A stretch of DNA of 64,000 nt, from the NCBI GenBank assembly GCA_036266995.1, contig DATAWX010000201.1:6923-70922 (forward strand). Direction: 5' to 3'. The notes below the pieces were generated by a model. The model had not been told where the DNA came from. It searched no databases and saw nothing but the letters and a program-made list of their open reading frames with translations. Below are positions 35,801 through 43,586 of the stretch, piece after piece. Source of the DNA: GCA-003244245 sp036266995 (GTDB taxonomy: Bacteria; Actinomycetota; Actinomycetes; Mycobacteriales; Pseudonocardiaceae). The position numbers were made by a program, and so were the translations under genes. Within the stretch, counting starts at the first letter, position 1. Each line of letters starts with the position of its first letter.

Positions 35801-35936
35801 CGCACCATTGCTCAATCTCGGTATCGACGTCCAGCTCAGGCCACGACCGGGGAATCACCTCACCGGTATGCGCACTTGCCCGCAGCAGCGCCGCATCAAC
35901 GTGCCGATACCACCGCGCACGCTCCGGCGCCTTCAC
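32808..35936 (-). CDS. Lantibiotic dehydratase (LanB)
   Basis: About 1042 residues. N-terminal LanB region: VKAPERARWYRHVDAALLRA, YLVRMRGRATPFGAFAGVA. Middle: RYGSGAVVPVEQLIDPTAGL, LYVVSLSQRRVVEPVLTHAA. The C-terminal segment (LYSHPDVVDTILTRHLPALL, WFVRYRTPAPHLRLRIHHL, DTYHPETARYGSAAAMAA) is a SpaB-type elimination domain fused in the same chain. It uses glutamyl-tRNA to glutamylate Ser/Thr and then eliminates. GTG 35936 is chosen because GGGAGG lies seven bases upstream; GTG 36023 would place the start inside the hairpin that follows the precursor gene. Confidence 0.9.
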   Translation of the reverse strand: MKAPERARWYRHVDAALLRASAHTGEVIPRSWPELDVDTEIEQWCAWLAQVWAQPSVAEAVAVASPVLADRVEAVCDGLRPAAGQLRRMVLSLARYLVRMRGRATPFGAFAGVAALRFGPGVSARWTDAHQVRTRADAVWLAAVIASLESCPALRRRLSVTVNDLVVVRGERLVVPWQPGAGDPGRGTSVEVSVRHSPPVQTITQAARSPIQIGDLIDKVATEFPATPVSAIDAMVAELVARGVLITSLRPPSTSTDGLAHVLHRLQEVDAAALREAAGLVGELRAIHAQLQATDRATSWVDGQARRATAARMRALSNAVEQPLMVDLGLGATMVLPPQVATEAESAAGALLRLTRYPTGNPAWREYHGRFVSRYGSGAVVPVEQLIDPTAGLGFPRHYSQQGRGVPAAEMSRRDEQLLRLAQQAALDGAREIVLDDDDIDALAGGGRDVVRPAPHVDLCVEIRAPTTTALAEGAFMLAVTGIGRTAIATTGRFLDVVPDADRHRMITQYGRLPAGVEGALPAQLSFPPNPPRVGNVVRAPLVLPAVISLAEHRDGGQGRIPVQDLAVIADHDRLYVVSLSQRRVVEPVLTHAAARHTMPALARLLCEIPRATSAAVSLLDWGAGACLPFRPRVRYARSILAPARWRVCASHLPGPAAPRRKWTAAMAVMRERLRLPANVSVGTADRRLRLNLDDPLDLALLRAHLDAADDAVTVAEAPTATDHGWFAGRAHEIVIPLAATAPPACAPAILTSSAPLPIIGREHGMLPGSQVLFAKLYSHPDVVDTILTRHLPALLAAWDDPPPWWFVRYRTPAPHLRLRIHHLQDYGQAAARVGAWAADLRRRGLVGDLTLDTYHPETARYGSAAAMAAAEALFAADSAAVVAQLTALASSPEVHAHALTAASLVDLVCAMTGSRPAAMRWLIDHPELADPASVGDRTVLRQSLSLAGLGRDEPAPLNIPSGWEIASAWDVRRQAATRYTDCLAAGATHVKPASVVVALLHLHHVRAHGIDPDAEALTHRLARAVALAFNARQNTTEDNPR

Positions 35937-35980
35937 TCCGAGGCCTCCCACATCGACCACGCTGGTTAACGTCGAGAAGC

Positions 35981-36026
35981 CCGGTGCCCGTCTCCGGCGA
36001 GCAACCCCACCCAAGACGGGCACCGG
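35981..36026 (-). terminator. Attenuator-like hairpin between precursor and LanB genes
   Basis: CCGGTGCCCGTCT (35981-35993) and AGACGGGCACCGG (36014-36026) are perfect 13-bp complements with a 20-base loop, beginning six bases past the precursor stop and about 45 bases before the LanB start. In lanthipeptide operons a partial terminator here keeps precursor mRNA above enzyme mRNA; that role is inferred. Confidence 0.6.
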
Positions 36027-36031
36027 TGCCT

Positions 36032-36166
36032 TCAGCAGTCGCCGCTCTTCTGGGTGTCACACCCGTTGTCGGTGCTGCCCAGCAGCGCCGCGGCCACGGG
36101 GCCGGTGTCGACGATCCGGACGTCGAGGTCGAAGTCAACCCCCTCGGCGACCTGAATGTCGTCCAT
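36032..36166 (-). CDS. FxLD family lanthipeptide precursor
   Basis: 44 residues. The leader carries the family's FDLDVRIVDTGPVAAALLG with the FxLD box; the C-terminal core reads GSTDNGCDTQKSGDC. The core has two Cys and four Ser/Thr, so up to two lanthionine rings and some dehydrated residues are possible. GAAGGAGGACACC before the ATG is a very strong ribosome-binding site. The cluster contains LanB, LanC, a second elimination enzyme and an FxLD methyltransferase, but no LanP protease or LanT exporter in the immediate operon. Confidence 0.92.
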   Translation of the reverse strand: MDDIQVAEGVDFDLDVRIVDTGPVAAALLGSTDNGCDTQKSGDC

Positions 36167-36494
36167 GGTGTCCTCCTTCTTTCCGATGCTTCCCGACCCC
36201 CAACGGGTCCGGGGTAGTCCTGGCAGCCGGAGTCCTAGCGGACCGGCGACGTGATCGCGCCCTCTCGGGCACCGGTACACCCCCACTTCTTCATTCGGGA
36301 ACCGGACACGGCCGCAGCGGCGCCTGAGGTCGCGTTTCCGTACGCCCCAGAGCACGCTCCGCATGGTGCACCTCGATAATGACCTCACACGAGCGGAACG
36401 GCGAGGACAGCGCAGAAGAAATATTTTCCTTTCGGTGGTTCGTCAGATGCACCACCTGGCGTAAGCGCTACTCTTTCCCATCAGAGGAGGAGCG
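36167..36494. other. Divergent promoter region of the lanthipeptide cluster
   Basis: About 330 bases between the precursor gene (minus) and the XRE regulator (plus). No gene was found. A short repeat ACCCGTTGGGGGT-like block with small inverted arms (GACCC/GGGTC) lies at about 36197-36212. The regulator gene's ribosome-binding site AGAGGAGGAGCG is at its right end. It presumably holds the operator for the regulator. Confidence 0.45.
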
Positions 36495-37352
36495 ATGCCC
36501 GTCGAGCCGACCCCGCGCCGCAGGCGCCTGGGTGCCGAGATCCGGCGTGCCCGCGAGACCTTGGGCTGGAGCCAGGAGGAGGCCGCCGAGCGCCTGGGCT
36601 ACAAGTCCATGTCGACGATCAGCAAAATCGAGAAGGGTGTGCAGGGGCTGAAGATCCAGCAACTGGCCCACTTCTTCGAAGTGCTCGGCATCGACGACCC
36701 CGACCAGCGCGAGCAGCTGCGCGACCTGGCCCGCAAGGCCGGGGAACCGGACTGGCACCAGCGCTACCAGGGCGTGGTCGACGACCCCCTCGGCGACTAC
36801 CTCTCCGAGGTCGAAGAGGCCGCCAGCCTGTTCGTGTGGAACCCCGTCGTCCTGCACGGACTACTGCAGATCCCCGACTACGAGCGGGCGGTGATCGAAG
36901 GGAGCCGGGCCTGGACCACCGCCGACGACATCAACCGCTTCGTCGACATGCGCTCTGAACACCGCAAGACCATGCTCGACCGCGACCCTCCGCTCAAGAT
37001 CTGGACCGTCGCCCCCGAAGGGCTCCTGCGCCAGGAGGTCGGCGGCCGACCGGTGGCCAAGGCCCAGATCGAGCACCTGATCCACCTGGCCAGGACGGAC
37101 GCGAACATCACCATCCAGGTCCTGCCCCTGCGCGCGGGAGCGCACGCGGGCATGGACGGGCAGTTCATGCTGATGTCCTTCACTGCCGGGCGCGACACCG
37201 TCGCTATCGAGGGCGCGCGGGCACTGCTGCACCTCAACGAGCCCGACACCGTGGAGGTCTACCGCACTACCAGCGACCACCTGAAGTCCGACGCTCTAGG
37301 GCTGAAACCTTCGCAGTCACTGCTCAACACCATCGCCAAGGAACTCTCATGA
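36495..37352 (+). CDS. XRE-DUF5753 regulator next to the lanthipeptide cluster
   Basis: 285 residues. Helix-turn-helix at about 10-70 (LGAEIRRARETLGWSQEEAA, YKSMSTISKIEKGVQGLK), then DUF5753: LFVWNPVVLHGLLQIPDYER, LLRQEVGGRPVAKAQIEHLI, ITIQVLPLRAGAHAGMDGQF. WhiJ-type architecture. Divergent from the precursor gene and coupled by ATGA to a DUF397 gene, so it probably controls the cluster; that link is inferred from position. The start is secure. Confidence 0.9.
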   Translation: MPVEPTPRRRRLGAEIRRARETLGWSQEEAAERLGYKSMSTISKIEKGVQGLKIQQLAHFFEVLGIDDPDQREQLRDLARKAGEPDWHQRYQGVVDDPLGDYLSEVEEAASLFVWNPVVLHGLLQIPDYERAVIEGSRAWTTADDINRFVDMRSEHRKTMLDRDPPLKIWTVAPEGLLRQEVGGRPVAKAQIEHLIHLARTDANITIQVLPLRAGAHAGMDGQFMLMSFTAGRDTVAIEGARALLHLNEPDTVEVYRTTSDHLKSDALGLKPSQSLLNTIAKELS

Positions 37353-37579
37353 ACAGCAACGACCTGGACCCGACCTGGCTCCAGAACCAGCTCACCGGCG
37401 CCCAGTGGCACACCGCCAGCAGCGGAGGCCAGTCCTGCGTCGAAGTCGCCTTCCTCGCCCACGGCGTCGTGGCTCTGCGCGATTCGAAGAACCCCGACAA
37501 ACCCGCACACATTTTCGATGATGTGGAGTACGACACCTTCATCGCAGGGATCATGCGCGGCGAACTACGACGAACGTGA
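37349..37579 (+). CDS. DUF397 protein paired with the lanthipeptide regulator
   Basis: 76 residues. Features of DUF397: AQWHTASSGGQSCVEVAF, VALRDSKNPDKPAHIF and a C-terminal helix FIAGIMRGELRR. Its ATG overlaps the regulator stop (ATGA). BldB-like proteins are thought to oppose or assist the paired WhiJ-like protein. The typical WRKSSxS N-terminal motif is weak here (WHTASSGG). Confidence 0.85.
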   Translation: MNSNDLDPTWLQNQLTGAQWHTASSGGQSCVEVAFLAHGVVALRDSKNPDKPAHIFDDVEYDTFIAGIMRGELRRT

Positions 37580-37589
37580 CTCTTTGCCC

Positions 37590-37611
37590 AACCGGCGGCC
37601 CTCCACCGGTT
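37590..37611 (+). terminator. Weak hairpin after the DUF397 gene
   Basis: AACCGG (37590-37595) and CCGGTT (37606-37611) pair around a 10-base loop, 11 bases past the DUF397 stop. The stem is short and lacks a T tract, so this is tentative. Confidence 0.3.
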
Positions 37612-37851
37612 CATCATCGCACTGACGCCGCCGACAGTCCGATGCGATCCGCGCCCGCGTGGCCGGCCGCTGCCCAGCAGTTCAGACTCTGATCAGAGCA
37701 AGCCCCTTAACTAACATGGCTCTCTGAACAGGAATGAAGTTGGCGCAGAACGGGGCGAGCGTGGTCGTCCCCGGAAATGGTCGTTTGCGACCTAACCACG
37801 AACGGTCTTGGTCAATCCGAGTTCACCCAGCCGGTCACGGCCGGTTCGCTG

Positions 37852-38772
37852 CTACCTACCCGCGGCTGGCTTCCCTTCGGCCTGCTGCGCCCGCTGCCCT
37901 TCGGCTCGGGCGGTGATCAGCAGACTGGACTGCATCGGCTGCAGGATCGTCTCGTCTAGTGGCCTTCGGTACTGCTCCGCGACTGCGGCCGCCCGCGCGG
38001 TAGACACTGCCCACCCCTGATCGGCCAGCCACTCCGCCGGGTCGTAGTGCTGATTACCCGGCCATAGCTCGGCCATATCGAAGCCGAACCGCTCGGCCAT
38101 GTCCTGGAACATCGGTTCGCGCAGCAGGGTCGCCACGTCTCCGTTGATGTGTTCTATCGCGATCTGGCTGCCGGCTGCGGATAGTTCGTGCACCCGCGTG
38201 AGGAGGTTGTCCTTCGCGTCGTCGGGCAGGAATGGCAGCAGTCCCTCGGCCAACCAAGCCGTCGGGCGCCGCGGGTGGAAACCGCCCTGCAGCAACGCCG
38301 CCGGCCAATCCTCGCGGAGATCGACTGCCACAGTGCGGCGGTGGCAGCGGGACTGCGCGCCCTGCTCGGTCAGTACGCGGTCCTTGAACTGCACCACCTT
38401 GGGTGCGTCCAGCTCGTAGACCGTCGTTCCGGGGAGCCAATCCAGCCGGAAGGCGCGAGTGTCCAGACCGGCCGCGAGGAGCACCACCTGGTCGATGCCG
38501 GCTGCTGAAGCGAAGGCGAAGAACTCGTCGAAAAAGCGGGAACGCACCCCCAGGTAGGTGGCCATTGACGCCCACGGGATCGCGGAATCCTCATTGGCGT
38601 ACGGGCGGGTGGGCATCGGGACCGGCGATCTTGCCGCGTGCACGAAGGCTTCCGCGTACGGGTCGGTGACCAGGCCGTCATGGCGGTGTGTCTCCATCGC
38701 CCGGCCGGCGGCCACCGCGAGTGCGGTGATGCCAACCCCGGTGACGATGTCCCATTGCGCATGCTGGTTCAT
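37852..38772 (-). CDS. SAM-dependent methyltransferase of the leucine carboxyl methyltransferase (PPM) family
   Basis: 306 residues of the actinobacterial branch of this family. Markers: SRFFDEFFAFASAAGIDQVV, VLLAAGLDTRAFRLDWLPG (SAM motif I), VDLREDWPAALLQGGF, and PTAWLAEGLLPFLPDDA. These enzymes often O-methylate carboxyl or hydroxyl groups in secondary metabolites. The ATG overlaps the stop of the asparagine synthetase gene (ATGA), so they act in one pathway. The target is unknown. Confidence 0.87.
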   Translation of the reverse strand: MNQHAQWDIVTGVGITALAVAAGRAMETHRHDGLVTDPYAEAFVHAARSPVPMPTRPYANEDSAIPWASMATYLGVRSRFFDEFFAFASAAGIDQVVLLAAGLDTRAFRLDWLPGTTVYELDAPKVVQFKDRVLTEQGAQSRCHRRTVAVDLREDWPAALLQGGFHPRRPTAWLAEGLLPFLPDDAKDNLLTRVHELSAAGSQIAIEHINGDVATLLREPMFQDMAERFGFDMAELWPGNQHYDPAEWLADQGWAVSTARAAAVAEQYRRPLDETILQPMQSSLLITARAEGQRAQQAEGKPAAGR

Positions 38773-40634
38773 GTAGTGCTCCTTGCGCTCGACAGGTCAA
38801 GGCGGGCGCCGGTCTCGGTGATCCAGTCGTGCAGCGTGAGGACAAGCTCGGCGCTGCGCCGTTGCGCGTCGAGGCTGACCGCGCCGATCGGGCTGTCCAA
38901 CAGGGTGCGCACCCGCTGGGCATCGAGTAGGTCGAGCACCGGAGAGGTGCCGTCGGCGACGAGCTTGTCCAGCTGATCGCGCAGCGCGAGCTCGTAGGAG
39001 GGGTCCTGGGTCGACGGGTAGGGGCTCTTGCGCCGCTGTGCGATCGAGGCCGGCAGCACGTCGGTCACGGCGGCGCGGAGCAGGCTCTTCTCCCTGCCGT
39101 CGAATGTCTTGAACGACCAAGGAGTGTTGAACACGTACTGCACCAGCCGGTGGTCGCAGAACGGCACCCGCACCTCCAGCCCACTGGCCATGCTCATCCG
39201 GTCCTTGCGGTCCAACAGGAACTGCACGAACCGGGTCAGGTGCAGGTAACACACCTCCCGCATCCGGCGTTCCAGCGGATCAGTGGTACCGGCGTGTGGC
39301 ACCTCGGCCAGCGCGCTGCGATAGCTATCGGCCCGGTACCCCGGAATGTCCAAAGACGACACCAGCTCGTCGGTGAACAGGGTCTGCCGCGGTTGGGCCT
39401 CGGGATTCCCCAGCGCCGCCAACCAAGGGAAGGTATCGGCGTGCGCGGCCGCATCGTGAAACCACCGGTAGCCGCCGAATACCTCGTCGGCGGATTCCCC
39501 GGACAGGGCCACCGTCGAGCGGGCCCGGATAGCGGCGAACAGCAGATAGAGGGACGTGAACATGTCCCCGCCGTACGGAAGGTCACTGGCGCGCACCACC
39601 GCAGCCCGGTGTGCCGGATCCATCAGCTCCGACGTCGACAGCACGATGTCGGTGTGATCGGCGCCGACGTGCCGGGCCAGCTCGTGCACGAACGGCGCAT
39701 CGGGGGTGTTGCGCATCGGATCGGCGGTGAAGTTGTCGGCGTAGCCGGTGAAGTCCACTGCGAACGAGCGCACCGCACCTCGGCCGGCCGCGGCGAGCTG
39801 GCGGGCCGCGAGCGCGGTGACCGCGGAGGAGTCCAGCCCTCCCGACAGCAGGGTGCACAGCGGCACGTCGGAGATCAGCTGGCGACTCACGATGTCGTCG
39901 AGCAGTCCGCGCACGGTCGCTACAGTCGTGTCGAGGTCATCGGTGTGCTCGTGGGCCTCCAGCTTCCAGTACCGGCGCACGGTGATGCCCTGGCGGTTGA
40001 CCCGTAATAAGGAGCCCGGCCGTAGCTCGCGTAGATCCCGGTACACCGCCTGCTCGGGGTTCTTGACGAACGCCAGGATCTCCCGCAGGCCGTTGGCGTC
40101 GACCACCGGTTCGATCAGCGGGTTGGCGAAGATGGCTTTCGGCTCCGAACCGAACAGCAGCCCGTCCTCGGTCTCGGCGTAGTACAGCGGTTTGATGCCC
40201 ATCCGGTCGCGCACCAGCAACAGCTGCTCGGCCTCGGTATCCCACAGCGCGAAGGCGTACATCCCATTGAGCCGCTCGGCGAAGTCCTCACCCCACTGAA
40301 GGTAGGCGTGCAGCACCACCTCGGTGTCGCTTTCGGTGTGGAACCGGTGCCCGTAGCCGGCCAGCACGGCGCGCAGCTCCTGGTAGTTGTAGACCTCGCC
40401 GCTGTAGGTCAGCACCGCGACCGTGCGCCCGTCGGCGTCGACACTCATCGGTTGGCGACCACCCTCGATATCGATCACCGACAGTCGGCGGTGGCCCAGG
40501 GCCACGTGCGGGCCGATCCACAATCCCTGCGCGTCCGGGCCGCGGCAGGCCATGGTGGCCACCATCTGGGCCAGCACAGGCTGCTGGGCACGTAGGTCAC
40601 GGGCGTAGTCCACCCAGCCAGTAATGCCGCACAT
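38769..40634 (-). CDS. asnB: Glutamine-hydrolysing asparagine synthetase
   Basis: 621 residues starting MCGITGW, so Cys2 becomes the N-terminal nucleophile of the glutaminase domain (1-210). The synthetase domain holds the PP-loop CTLLSGGLDSSAVTAL. Further markers: RDRMGIKPLYYAETEDGLLF and ALSGESADEVFGGYRWFHDA. It amidates aspartate or, in biosynthetic paralogues, another carboxylate. Pairing with a PPM-type methyltransferase in a two-gene operon suggests a specialised role rather than bulk asparagine supply; that is inference. Confidence 0.92.
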   Translation of the reverse strand: MCGITGWVDYARDLRAQQPVLAQMVATMACRGPDAQGLWIGPHVALGHRRLSVIDIEGGRQPMSVDADGRTVAVLTYSGEVYNYQELRAVLAGYGHRFHTESDTEVVLHAYLQWGEDFAERLNGMYAFALWDTEAEQLLLVRDRMGIKPLYYAETEDGLLFGSEPKAIFANPLIEPVVDANGLREILAFVKNPEQAVYRDLRELRPGSLLRVNRQGITVRRYWKLEAHEHTDDLDTTVATVRGLLDDIVSRQLISDVPLCTLLSGGLDSSAVTALAARQLAAAGRGAVRSFAVDFTGYADNFTADPMRNTPDAPFVHELARHVGADHTDIVLSTSELMDPAHRAAVVRASDLPYGGDMFTSLYLLFAAIRARSTVALSGESADEVFGGYRWFHDAAAHADTFPWLAALGNPEAQPRQTLFTDELVSSLDIPGYRADSYRSALAEVPHAGTTDPLERRMREVCYLHLTRFVQFLLDRKDRMSMASGLEVRVPFCDHRLVQYVFNTPWSFKTFDGREKSLLRAAVTDVLPASIAQRRKSPYPSTQDPSYELALRDQLDKLVADGTSPVLDLLDAQRVRTLLDSPIGAVSLDAQRRSAELVLTLHDWITETGARLDLSSARSTT

Positions 40635-40664
40635 CGCGCCCACCCCATCACGGTTCGTTGTTTA

Positions 40665-40679
40665 GTTAGCGTTGCTAAC
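40665..40679. promoter_or_regulatory. Palindrome upstream of the asnB operon
   Basis: GTTAGC-GTT-GCTAAC is a perfect 6+6 palindrome 31 bases upstream of the asnB start, in an AT-rich patch (TTTAGTTAGC) unusual for this genome. Probably an operator overlapping the asnB promoter. Confidence 0.45.
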
Positions 40680-40858
40680 ATCCAGGGTCCCTCGCGGTAC
40701 CGTCCGCAGCCATGGCCAGACGGGTGGCGCGAAGTGATCTCCATCACGAGGGACGTAATATCGGCCAGCAACCAACCGACCTGCGCCACCGACGCGACCA
40801 TCCCGGCCCGCGCCGCTCCTGGTCAGAGTGCAAAACGGTAGAAGGTAAACCAGCGAGA

Positions 40859-43027
40859 ATGAGTCGCACGGATCGCGAGGTGTTCGCCCGGCGATGGGCA
40901 GACGAGATCGTCGGCGCGAGCTACGTGTCCATGGAACCCGACGAGATCGTGGCGCACCTGCTCGGGCTTACCCACCAGCTGGTCGAGGCGGCGCTGGCCA
41001 CCGAGTTCGACCCCTCGATCGGGCGCCGGATCGGCGTCGACCTGGTCGGTGCGCATTTCACCGGCACCGAGACGCTCGGCGCGACGGTGGCGTTCATCGT
41101 CGAGCGGTTGCCGGATCTGCTCGACCAGATCCCCCAGGGGATCGACATCGCCGGCCGAGTTGCCCGGCTGACCGGCAACATCGCTGCTGGTTACGCCAGC
41201 GCGCTGCGCGAGCGCAGCCTTGATGAGCAGGACTCGATCTACCGGGCTGGGCTGCGCGCGCGCAGGCAGGCTGAACACGCATTGACGGCCAGTGAGGCGC
41301 GCTTCCGAGGAGTGTTTCACTCGTCTCCGGTGGCGATCGCGATCAGCGAACCCGACGGCCGGATCATCCAAACCAATCGTTCGCTCGACGACACTCTTGG
41401 ATACTCCCCTGGTGAGTTGCTCGGACGCGAGCTGACCGAGCTGTTCTCCGCAGAGGACCGGCCCATCGTGGAGGAGCGCTACCGCGGTCTGACGACCGGT
41501 CGGGATACGCGGTTCCGGGTCCGGTTTCCGCTGCGCCTTGCCGATGGTGAGGCCGCGATGATCTACCTGGACGCCACGGTGCTGCTCGACGACGAGCAGG
41601 TGCCCCAGTGCATCGTGACGATGATCGATGACATCACCGATCTGCGCCTGATCGAGCAGCAGCTGAACCACCAGGCGCTGCACGACGTGCAGACCGGTCT
41701 GCCGAACCGGCAGTACTTCGTCACGCACCTGGAGAAAGTGCTCGGGCAGCTCGATCCGTCAGCCGTGGTCACGCTGATGCACCTCGATCTGGACGGCTTC
41801 TCAGCGATCAACGACGGGCTGGGCCACGACGCCGGCGAACGGCTGCTGGACGTAGTGGCCAGGCGGCTGGAATGGGTGGTCGCCGACCAACAGGCGATGG
41901 TCGCCAGGCTCGGCGCTGACGAGTACGCCATCCTCATCGAACCCGGGGATTCGGTCCTGGACGTCGGTGCCTTCGCCGAAATAATCAACACCGAGCTGGC
42001 CGAGCCCTTCTACATCGACGGGATCGGGGTGGCGGTCACCGCCACCATCGGCATCGTGCAGCGCCGGGTTGCCGCGACCTCGGCCGAGGAGCTGATGGGC
42101 GCCGCGAGCGCCACTCTGCGCCGCATCCGCGGCCGAGGCAAGCGGCAGTGGACCCTGTTCGACCCTGAGATCGATGCCGCGAACCGGGCGAAGCTCAAGC
42201 TGGCCGCGGCGATGCCCGGCGCCCTGGAGACCGGCGAGCTGCAGGTGACATTCCAGCCGGTGGTCATGCTCAACGGCGGCCGGCTGGTCGGCGTCGAGGC
42301 GGCGCTGAGCTGGCAGCATCCCCAGCTCGGCAGGCTTTCCAACGAACAGTGCGTGCAGGCCGCGGAGCGCACCGGCGTCGTGCACGAGGTCGGTCAGTGG
42401 CTGCTGCGTACCGCCGCTGCGCAAGCCGTGTCCTGGCGTGAGCGCATCGGTGCCGGTGTGCCACCAGTGATGATCAATCTCACGCCGTCCCAGACGCAGG
42501 ACCCCGACCTGGTGGCGAGGGTCAGAGCGGTTCTGCAGGAGACCGGCCTGGCGCCCGGCGAACTGGAGCTGCGGGCACCGCTGGCAGCCATCCGCACGGC
42601 CACTGGTGAACTCACCGACGAAGGTGGCGGGCAGGCCGAGGACAACCTGCGCGTGCTCACCGAGTTGGGCGTGCGCGCCGGACTCTACGACTTCGGTGGC
42701 GGCATCCGCGGGCTGCGCTGCGTGGCGGACCTCCCGGTCTGCGTGCTGCGAATCGCCCAGCCGCTGTCTCACCAGCTAGCCGAGGATTCGTCCCGGATCA
42801 TGGCGCAGGCGGCGCAGGCGTTGGTGCACATCCTCCGCGGCACCGGGGTCGACGTGGTCGCTCCGGTGGACAGCGCCGAGCAGGCCGCGGACTGGGCGCA
42901 TATCGGCGCGAACTGGGCAATTGGCGCGCTGTTCGGCCCACCAGGCCCAGCCCAGCGTATCGAGCTCCTGCTCGAAAGGGCGGCGATTCCTGACCCCGCA
43001 CAGCCCACGCCCAATGTCAGGAATTGA
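40859..43027 (+). CDS. PAS-GGDEF-EAL protein with degenerate catalytic motifs
   Basis: 722 residues, no membrane segment. N-terminal helical sensory region (1-145), PAS (about 145-260, SEARFRGVFHSSPVAIAISE), GGDEF (about 265-435) and EAL (about 445-710). The GGDEF signature is RLGADEYAI, that is GADEY. The EAL signature is VEAALSW, and later motifs are altered (YDFGGGIRGLRCVADLPV instead of DDFGTGYSSL). It may therefore bind c-di-GMP or GTP without turning it over, although GADE(F/Y)-type cyclases can be active. ATG 40859 chosen from the start of the conserved N-terminal block. The end overlaps the convergent secreted-protein gene by 11 bases. Confidence 0.87.
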   Translation: MSRTDREVFARRWADEIVGASYVSMEPDEIVAHLLGLTHQLVEAALATEFDPSIGRRIGVDLVGAHFTGTETLGATVAFIVERLPDLLDQIPQGIDIAGRVARLTGNIAAGYASALRERSLDEQDSIYRAGLRARRQAEHALTASEARFRGVFHSSPVAIAISEPDGRIIQTNRSLDDTLGYSPGELLGRELTELFSAEDRPIVEERYRGLTTGRDTRFRVRFPLRLADGEAAMIYLDATVLLDDEQVPQCIVTMIDDITDLRLIEQQLNHQALHDVQTGLPNRQYFVTHLEKVLGQLDPSAVVTLMHLDLDGFSAINDGLGHDAGERLLDVVARRLEWVVADQQAMVARLGADEYAILIEPGDSVLDVGAFAEIINTELAEPFYIDGIGVAVTATIGIVQRRVAATSAEELMGAASATLRRIRGRGKRQWTLFDPEIDAANRAKLKLAAAMPGALETGELQVTFQPVVMLNGGRLVGVEAALSWQHPQLGRLSNEQCVQAAERTGVVHEVGQWLLRTAAAQAVSWRERIGAGVPPVMINLTPSQTQDPDLVARVRAVLQETGLAPGELELRAPLAAIRTATGELTDEGGGQAEDNLRVLTELGVRAGLYDFGGGIRGLRCVADLPVCVLRIAQPLSHQLAEDSSRIMAQAAQALVHILRGTGVDVVAPVDSAEQAADWAHIGANWAIGALFGPPGPAQRIELLLERAAIPDPAQPTPNVRN

Positions 43028-43415
43028 TGGTCAGGGACAGCACCTCGACTGGCCGGTTGAATTGCTCCGACTGCCCTGGAGCGAACGATCGGAAGATGAT
43101 CGGGAGGCTTGGCTGATCACGGTACTGGAATGAGCCTGAATGTGCGCCGGACCCAAACCGGGTCACATTGAGTAGATCGATCGTTTCGGTGCCGGTGTCC
43201 GTGTAGCACACCGGACCTCCACCGGGAGTGATGGTTCCTGGCGTGCTGAACTTGACATAGCCGTCAAACTGCGGCGTTTGGCAGTACACGCTGTGCACGT
43301 CGCCGGCGGGTGGCGCGTCAGCGGTCACTGCAGCCCACACGGTCGCGGTTAGGCCACAGGTGAGAACCACAGCCAGGCCCGCGCCACTGAATGCGGTGAG
43401 GCGTCGTGTCGTCAT
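43017..43415 (-). CDS. Secreted hypothetical protein
   Basis: 132 residues. A Sec signal peptide is evident: MTTRRLTAFSGAGLAVVLTC, then LTATVWAAVTADA, with cleavage likely after AVWAA/TADA-like residues near 35. The mature part has two cysteines (VYCQTPQ, GPVCYTD) that could form a disulfide and many beta-strand-like segments (DGYVKFSTPGTITPGG, PVEVLSLTINS). No family recognised. GGGAG nine bases before the ATG. It precedes no gene on its own strand; the glycine-rich peptide gene lies upstream. Confidence 0.65.
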   Translation of the reverse strand: MTTRRLTAFSGAGLAVVLTCGLTATVWAAVTADAPPAGDVHSVYCQTPQFDGYVKFSTPGTITPGGGPVCYTDTGTETIDLLNVTRFGSGAHSGSFQYRDQPSLPIIFRSFAPGQSEQFNRPVEVLSLTINS

Positions 43416-43586
43416 CACACTGTCTCCCGTAGGGGAGGGTGTCACTGTCCGTGACCTTCGGGGAAGACTGTGGCAGCGTGCCGAGATGCCACGGATGGCA
43501 ACTTTGCTGGAAAGTTGCCATCCGTGGCACATGCTCCGCAGATTTATTGTCCCCTTCAAGCGGCTGCTGGTAAAGAAACAAACCAC

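Noticed and set aside
36167..36388. N-terminal extension of the lanthipeptide precursor to 118 residues
   Set aside because: The added part is arginine-rich and unlike any leader. The FxLD leader starts at ATG 36166 behind a strong GAAGGAGG site.
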